64,000 nucleotides of DNA from NCBI GenBank assembly GCA_009617715.1, contig VTFK01000152.1, positions 1,178,001 through 1,242,000 of the forward strand, given 5' to 3'. Numbering within the stretch: the first letter of the stretch is position 1; every line of letters starts with the position of its first letter. The notes beneath the pieces were generated by a model, which worked only from the letters and a program-made list of their open reading frames with translations, ran no database searches and had not been told where the DNA came from. This DNA is from Plectrocnemia conspersa. Its lineage: Eukaryota; Arthropoda; Insecta; Trichoptera; Polycentropodidae. Of the stretch, positions 59,527 through 64,000 are shown piece by piece. The translations under genes were made by a program, and so were the position numbers.

Positions 59527-59987
59527 AAGTACGAATGCTCTCAACTTCACATATGCGCTACTATACAATTAAAAAAAAATAGTAAAGAAAATCGTATCGA
59601 TGATTTCTTCAGTGCTCAATTTAAGGCAAATGTTGAATTAAATAATAAGAAAGTTACTGCAAACAGATATATTATTTCCAAATTAATTGACGTGATTTGC
59701 TTTTTATCTAAACAAGAACTTTCTTTTCGAGGACACTCTGAAAATAATAATACCGTAAATGAAGGCAACTATGTTGAATTATTGTATTTTCTAAGCGAAT
59801 CAGACACATTATTAAAAAAGTGAGAATAGATTGTCAGCTCTTGCATTAATATCAATCGAAAAAAACATTTAGACAAATTAAAGAAATACAATATATTATA
59901 TTATATGATGCGGTTATTGCTGACTTTTGTAAGAAGGAGCGTCGAATAAAATTAATTTTCAATAAAAATAAATACATAATATGTTGA
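59518..59987 (+). pseudogene. hAT (DUF4371 / ZMYM1-like) transposase remnant with internal deletion
   Basis: The plus strand reads ARKKYECSQLHICATIQLKK, NRIDDFFSAQFKANVELNN and SKLIDVICFLSKQELSFRGH followed by SENNNTVNEGNYVELLYFL before a stop at 59821-59823. The FLSKQELSFRGH...NEGNYVELL block is the DUF4371 region of the ZMYM1-like hAT branch. Directly after, in another frame, NRLSALALISIEKNI (59825-59872) and then AVIADFCKKERRIKLIFNKN (to 59987) are the extreme C-terminus of the same protein (the normal RLSxLAxLSIE motif that follows the dimerisation region). The catalytic core and the SERxFS region between them are missing, so the copy has a large internal deletion. It lies within the foldback element. 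Confidence 0.85.
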
Positions 59988-60227
59988 TAAAATAAAGAAA
60001 ATAAATTTCAAAATATAGTTTTGTTCAGCCCCCCCTAACCCCCATATTATCAATATGTAATAAAAGTATATATTTTTCACTATTTTCAACGAAAGAACGT
60101 CATTTGAAAATGTCGTAAATTTGGCACATATAAATTAGATTTAAATAATATAAAACTTGAAATCATCGACATTATACTTTTAGAAGGTCAACAAGTCAAC
60201 AACAAAGGTGACCTTCGTGTCACTCTC

Positions 60228-60333
60228 GCATTAAAATAAATCGAACGAGAGATACATATTTAAAAATAAACAAACAACTTGCATTAAAATAATTCGAATT
60301 AGAGATAAATATTTTAAAAATAGACAAAGAGGT
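60228..60333 (+). repeat. Tandem duplication, 53 bp
   Basis: gcattaaaataaatcgaacg... (60228-60280) is repeated as gcattaaaataattcgaatt... (60281-60333) with scattered differences. Confidence 0.75.
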
Positions 60334-60633
60334 GAATGACATTTGTTATTTTTAATGAAGCATAACCTTGAATTGTCTGGATGCATCTAGAAATATTTAA
60401 AAAAAATACCAGTAGCTATGCGACCACGGTCGTAAACGGCCGAATAAATTCTTTTGTTACATTTTTCTCGAATAAGTGTTCTCGTTCATATTTTTTATAA
60501 TAATATCCGTTTCGATGTTTTTAATTATAAAGTGATAGTGTAATTTAGTGTATGTGTTAGAATTAAGCAGTGTATAATTCAAATTAGTGTTTATAATATT
60601 GTTACTATGCAAGGCAACCGACGCGATGCGACG

Positions 60634-60670
60634 CGTCCCTTCCCCCGCCGGCCTCGCGGGGGAAGGGACG
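60634..60670. repeat. GC-rich perfect hairpin
   Basis: Arms cgtcccttcccccgc (60634-60648) and gcgggggaagggacg (60656-60670) pair perfectly over 15 bp around cggcctc, with a 16th pair outside. It is an isolated GC-rich island (about 60605-60700) in very AT-rich DNA. A minus-strand frame through it (60714-60457) contains SIGVPSPARPAGEGTRRIAS and is probably a consequence of the hairpin, but could be a real short ORF. Confidence 0.85.
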
Positions 60671-60714
60671 CCGATTGACGCCGAAAGCGCGATATTTACA
60701 ATTCTAGGCATCAT

Positions 60715-61679
60715 GCGGTGGACAAGGTAATGTCTTTGTAATTTTCTGTGTCATATAGTTAACCCCTTGTGCTAGTAACTCAACATCGTATTCCAGGCGT
60801 TGCACTCAAAACTTGAAATGCATTTATTGGCTTTGTGTTGGAGCTAATTTTGCCAATTTCACTTTATTAATGGTAAAACAGCTTCTGGTAGACACAGTTA
60901 AGTAATATTGAATTCTAAACTTATGCAAATAAGTCAATAATCTTAAATTTACGAGTGTAAGTTTATTGTAAAATATTTAATCGGAATATGGCCGAATCGA
61001 GCTGTGTTAAGACCGCATAACGCTTACTTGACAGTTTTAAGTTATTAATTATTCCTCTTAAACTGATTTTTTCCTTCAAATGTATCTATATTTTTATGAT
61101 ATGTGATGAAACGGGATTATATGCTCTAATTGTGCATAATTGTTACTTAATATTGTGTGTCTGTTATGAAATAAAAGATTTGGAGAAAAGCTATTTCGCT
61201 CGCACTATTAAAATGAGCGATTGACAACTATCGATCTGGGTATCGATATATTTAGCGGCAACTCAAATAATAATATTAGTCTTTTCGAGCTAGTAAATTA
61301 CTAAGAATTAGTAATCTGTGTTTTAATTATTTATAAATACATACATTGATTTATTTTTAGAAATTATCCATATAATTACGAATGACGATATAATAATGGA
61401 TGTTTAAGAAAGTGACGATGAATTTGATATTAACTGTGTGATTATTACTGTGATAGTAATAGTAGTAGGAATTATATCTAACTACTGAGGGGCCGTATAC
61501 CTGCCCTATTATACGCATTCATTGAAAGTCGAGTCGATAAATAATAATATTTTATTAATAATTTTAAAAAAATATTTATAATTTATTATTTAATTAATAA
61601 TATTAATATTTGTCAATTTAATGAAACATTATAAAACAAACGTAATGATAAATTTTAAATCAGCGTTTCATTTTAGTAC
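60715..61679. other. AT-rich interior of the foldback element
   Basis: No coding motif recognised between the hairpin and the right arm. Confidence 0.5.
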
Positions 61680-62069
61680 AATCGTACGTATGGGAATGGG
61701 GAGCCATACTTTCGTATGTACGTAATAATTCATAAATAATAATGTTTTCATTGACAAATCATTTTAATCGTTAATACGCTCTGGCACATAAAATATTAAT
61801 TTTACCGCCTATGTTTCGTGAATTTTTATTCCATGTAAATTTTTCACAATTTACCTATATTTTGTATACCTCATTCCTAAAATATATATTATTTAATTTT
61901 TGCGCTCTTATGATGTGCTTTCTTTTGTCAAACGCTCATATGACTGCGCATTTGACGCGCGCTATTTTGTTACAGCGCTACTTTGGTAAGCGCTTTTATG
62001 ATGCAGCGCTTATAATGCAGCGCTCTTTTGACACACGCTCATTTGTGTGCGCTCATTTGTGACGTTGCC
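61680..62069 (-). repeat. Right inverted arm with short-unit array
   Basis: Reverse complement of the left arm. Near its end the units read cgctcatatgac, gcgctattttgttac, gcgctactttgg and gcgctcttttgaca; it closes with gtgacgttgcc. Confidence 0.85.
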
Positions 62070-62079
62070 AATGTTTATA

Positions 62080-63140
62080 TATTAAAAAAATTAACCAATA
62101 TTAATTTTTAGTTTAAAACACCAACAAGAGTAGTGCAAAAATTATTATCATTTTAATTTGTTTTTTTAGATATGAAGTAAACATAATACAAAGTAGCATA
62201 ACATATTTTTAACAACATCTTTCAAAAACATATTATTTATATTCATAAAATGATATTTTCCCGGTAATTATATTCATACATGTAGGAAAATGTTGTTTAA
62301 TGTCTGAGAGACTAAATATTATATTTCCTTGAATTTGTACATGCTTATATTTTGCGGAAAAGTTATACATCATAAGCCGCGAGATGAAAACAGCTAACAA
62401 GTAGGCTTGTGTTGAGATTTTTCCGGCAAGAGCGACAGCAACTCGTTCGCAGACTCCGCACTAACTATTTACAATAATTTATGCCCTAAATATGCAAGAA
62501 TAAACACTTAACCCAAAGGCCGGAGATTAAGGGAGGACTAATAGCGTCGAAATGTTTTTTTCTTCTTCGGCCCTCCGCACCACTCACACCCCTCGGAGGG
62601 TGGGATGATGTAGTGGCGTGTGCGTGTGCCGGTTAAAAAGGGCGGCCCATTACGCTCATTTCTTCCCCGTTCGTGTCCCGGCCATGCTTTATTTACATTC
62701 TTCACCTTCTTTCTTAAATGAAAGTGCTCCCGGGCGATGTGTCAACGCCGTTATACGCCGGGACGTGCTCCTTTTTTTATTGGCATTGTAGCCGTTTTAT
62801 TGGATACAGGCTTTTAGCGTCGCGACGTCTAGGGGCTTTGTTTTTTGGCCTCCATCCGCCGCGAAAATGTATGCAAATTATCAATTTCCATGGCGGCGAG
62901 AGAGGTTAGTAAAATTCGGCGAGGTAATTTGCCCGGGTTTTTTTTAGCTGTTGTGTCATTTTTTTATATAAGGTGGCATAGTCTTGGCGTTGTTGTTATT
63001 GCGCCCGTAAATTGGATCAAATTGGCGTATTGTGTGTCATATTGTACCTAATTATGTAAAAACTGGTTAAAAATATTTAGAAAAAGTCGCTGTGTTACAG
63101 GATCGTACACATAAAAGAAAGTTAATTAAAATTAGGAAAG
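62080..63140. other. Noncoding DNA with a CpG-rich island
   Basis: 62080-62400 is AT-rich; 62400-63040 is GC/CpG-rich. Open frames at 62718-62909 and 62845-63051 overlap each other and have no domain. No gene called. Confidence 0.45.
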
Positions 63141-63159
63141 CAGAAGAAAAATCGATGTC

Positions 63160-63368
63160 TGACAAATGCAAGAGAAATCTTTAAAATAAACACAAAAGAT
63201 AAAAATGGCAAAATATTCTGGATATAGAATATAAACTGAAACGTTGGAAGGAATACATTATAGAGCTCTTCGATGATGATAGAGAAACTTTGCATATTGA
63301 TAATGAAAAGTTCATTCAGGAAGAATGTTATAAAATTGTAAAAAACAAACGGAAAATCAGTTGGGCAT
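63160..63368 (+). pseudogene. LINE ORF2 fragment, endonuclease-RT linker
   Basis: The plus strand reads YKLKRWKEYIIELFDDDRET followed by LHIDNEKFIQEECYKIVKNK. The RWKEYIxELFxDDR block followed by an I(Q/L)xEExxxAIxxxKxxK stretch is characteristic of the segment between endonuclease and reverse transcriptase in several LINE groups (RTE- and CR1-like elements among them). The part before it is out of frame and ends in stops, and the RT does not follow: a stop-rich AT region begins at about 63370. It is a different family from the Jockey-type LINE at 2403-6727. Confidence 0.6.
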
Positions 63369-63370
63369 CA

Positions 63371-63719
63371 TTTATGTATATATATGTTACAGTAAATGTG
63401 TATTTTTCAGCTTAAGTGTTACAGTGAAATCCTGACACAACTGCTCTAAAATATCTGTTAAGAAACGGGAGGAAGAATTTATTAGACGAATGACTAGTAA
63501 TTGAGTAGACGTATTAGCTCTGAGTGTAAGTGAGTGTCTCTTCATTTCTTTCCTATATATACTTAAAATGTGACGCATTTGTTTTGTGATTATTTTTTAT
63601 TGTTAACACGAGTCAACTATGCTTTAATTGTTCCTTTATTAAATGTCAAAATTTTGTCATCTTATTATCCTTCTTATGGTTGATAAAGATATTCAAAAAT
63701 CAATCTATTGTTTACACCA
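63371..63719. other. AT-rich noncoding DNA
   Basis: No gene or repeat recognised with confidence; it may already belong to the LTR that ends near 63935. Confidence 0.45.
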
Positions 63720-63935
63720 GTTAAATCTCGCTGCCTCACCTACAAGGCCTCCACTGACATCATCCCTCCGCCAGTTTCTCCACCACCGCTCAGAGAATAA
63801 CAACCTCGCTCATCATAGTTTGTCCCATTATGTAAAGCTAACTAAAAAATTCTTATCGGTTTCCAACAGCGTCTTTCTAGCTGCGAAGTCACACCCCTTA
63901 GAGTTAGGAAACCTGTATTGTTAGAAAACTAAAAG
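63720..63935 (+). mobile_element. 3' part of an LTR (LTR retrotransposon entering the window edge)
   Basis: gacatcatccctccgccagt and ttctccaccaccgctc (63757-63792) and gcgaagtcacaccccttag (about 63882-63900) match a dispersed copy at 55175-55050 on the other strand. Directly after the block lies a primer-binding-site-like sequence, which identifies this as the end of a 5' LTR. The open frame across it (63643-63924) is incidental. Confidence 0.55.
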
Positions 63936-63965
63936 TAGTGACCCCGACGTGATATGAACACGCAA
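63936..63965 (+). promoter_or_regulatory. Primer-binding site complementary to tRNA-Trp
   Basis: tgaccccgacgtgatatgaa then cacgcaa (63939-63965) is complementary, with one mismatch, to the 3' side of insect tRNA-Trp (…GTTCAAATCACGTCGGGGTCA). The preceding bases tag stand where TGG, complementary to the CCA tail, would be. A match of 27 positions is longer than the usual 18-base primer-binding site. The body of the element would lie beyond the window. Confidence 0.6.
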
Positions 63966-64000
63966 TGTTTAACACCTTAAATTACAATATTATTGCATAG

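Larger units (their letters stand above)
58960..62069. mobile_element. Foldback-like transposon with 390-bp inverted arms
   Basis: 58960-59350 and 61680-62069 are inverted repeats of each other over about 390 bp, with small indels. The outer 140 bp of each arm consists of short related units of the form gtcataagagcg / gtcaaaagagcg / caaagtagcgct; the inner part is unique AT-rich sequence ending at tacgaaagtatagctcccca. Flanks agtgtttatg (58950-58959) and aatgtttata (62070-62079) agree at 8 of 10 positions and may be a worn target duplication of 9-10 bp, which would suit a Mutator-like or Foldback element. No transposase of such a family is present; the interior holds a hAT remnant and a GC-rich hairpin. 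Confidence 0.8.

Noticed and set aside
60457..60714. 85-codon minus-strand frame as a real gene
   Set aside because: Its only distinctive part is the translation of the GC-rich hairpin; the rest is low-complexity AT-rich sequence.
63387..63578. Similarity of this minus-strand frame to repeat C
   Set aside because: The orientation conflicts with the LTR that follows and the alignment is too loose.

Overview
This is AT-rich nuclear DNA from an animal, most probably an insect. The transposon families (Jockey-clade LINE, Tc1, mariner, hAT, pogo/Tigger and a SGHSFLPNDRDF-type transposon protein), a tRNA-derived SINE, TATATA and TACATATG microsatellites and scattered CpG-rich islands in an AT-rich background all fit an arthropod. 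The order cannot be fixed from the sequence. I found no complete host protein-coding gene, no rRNA, no intact tRNA and no CRISPR array.

Layout. 1-2389 is noncoding. 2403-6727 is a complete but frameshifted Jockey-type LINE on the minus strand with a perfect 13-bp target-site duplication, followed by a hAT relic (6870-7330). 7.3-27.4 kb is noncoding DNA with CpG-rich islands, copies of several dispersed repeats (called A to E here), a truncated SINE, hAT and LINE fragments and one candidate promoter with a 5' exon. 27.4-40.2 kb is dense in DNA transposons: a full-length Tc1 relic with TA duplications, a 202-bp MITE, a relic of a DUF7869-like transposon protein, a SINE, two mariner transposase fragments, a pogo/Tigger tail and an unassigned 1.1-kb element with perfect 13-bp inverted termini. 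40.2-58.9 kb is mostly noncoding with further repeat copies, a full-length SINE and hAT ends. 58960-62069 is a foldback-like element with arms of about 390 bp built partly from short TCAtAAgAGCG units; it contains an internally deleted hAT remnant and a GC-rich perfect hairpin. The end of the window holds a LINE fragment and an LTR end followed by a 27-base match to the 3' side of tRNA-Trp, which looks like a primer-binding site running off the window.

Interpretation. The lack of genes, the repeated CpG-rich islands and four GTTTCAG|GT sites on the plus strand only would fit a very long intron or the regulatory desert of a plus-strand gene. In that reading the four sites are candidate recursive-splice (ratchet) points. 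This is inference and needs RNA data. The mobile elements are almost all dead. What they preserve well is structure (termini, target duplications, SINE promoters) rather than coding capacity.
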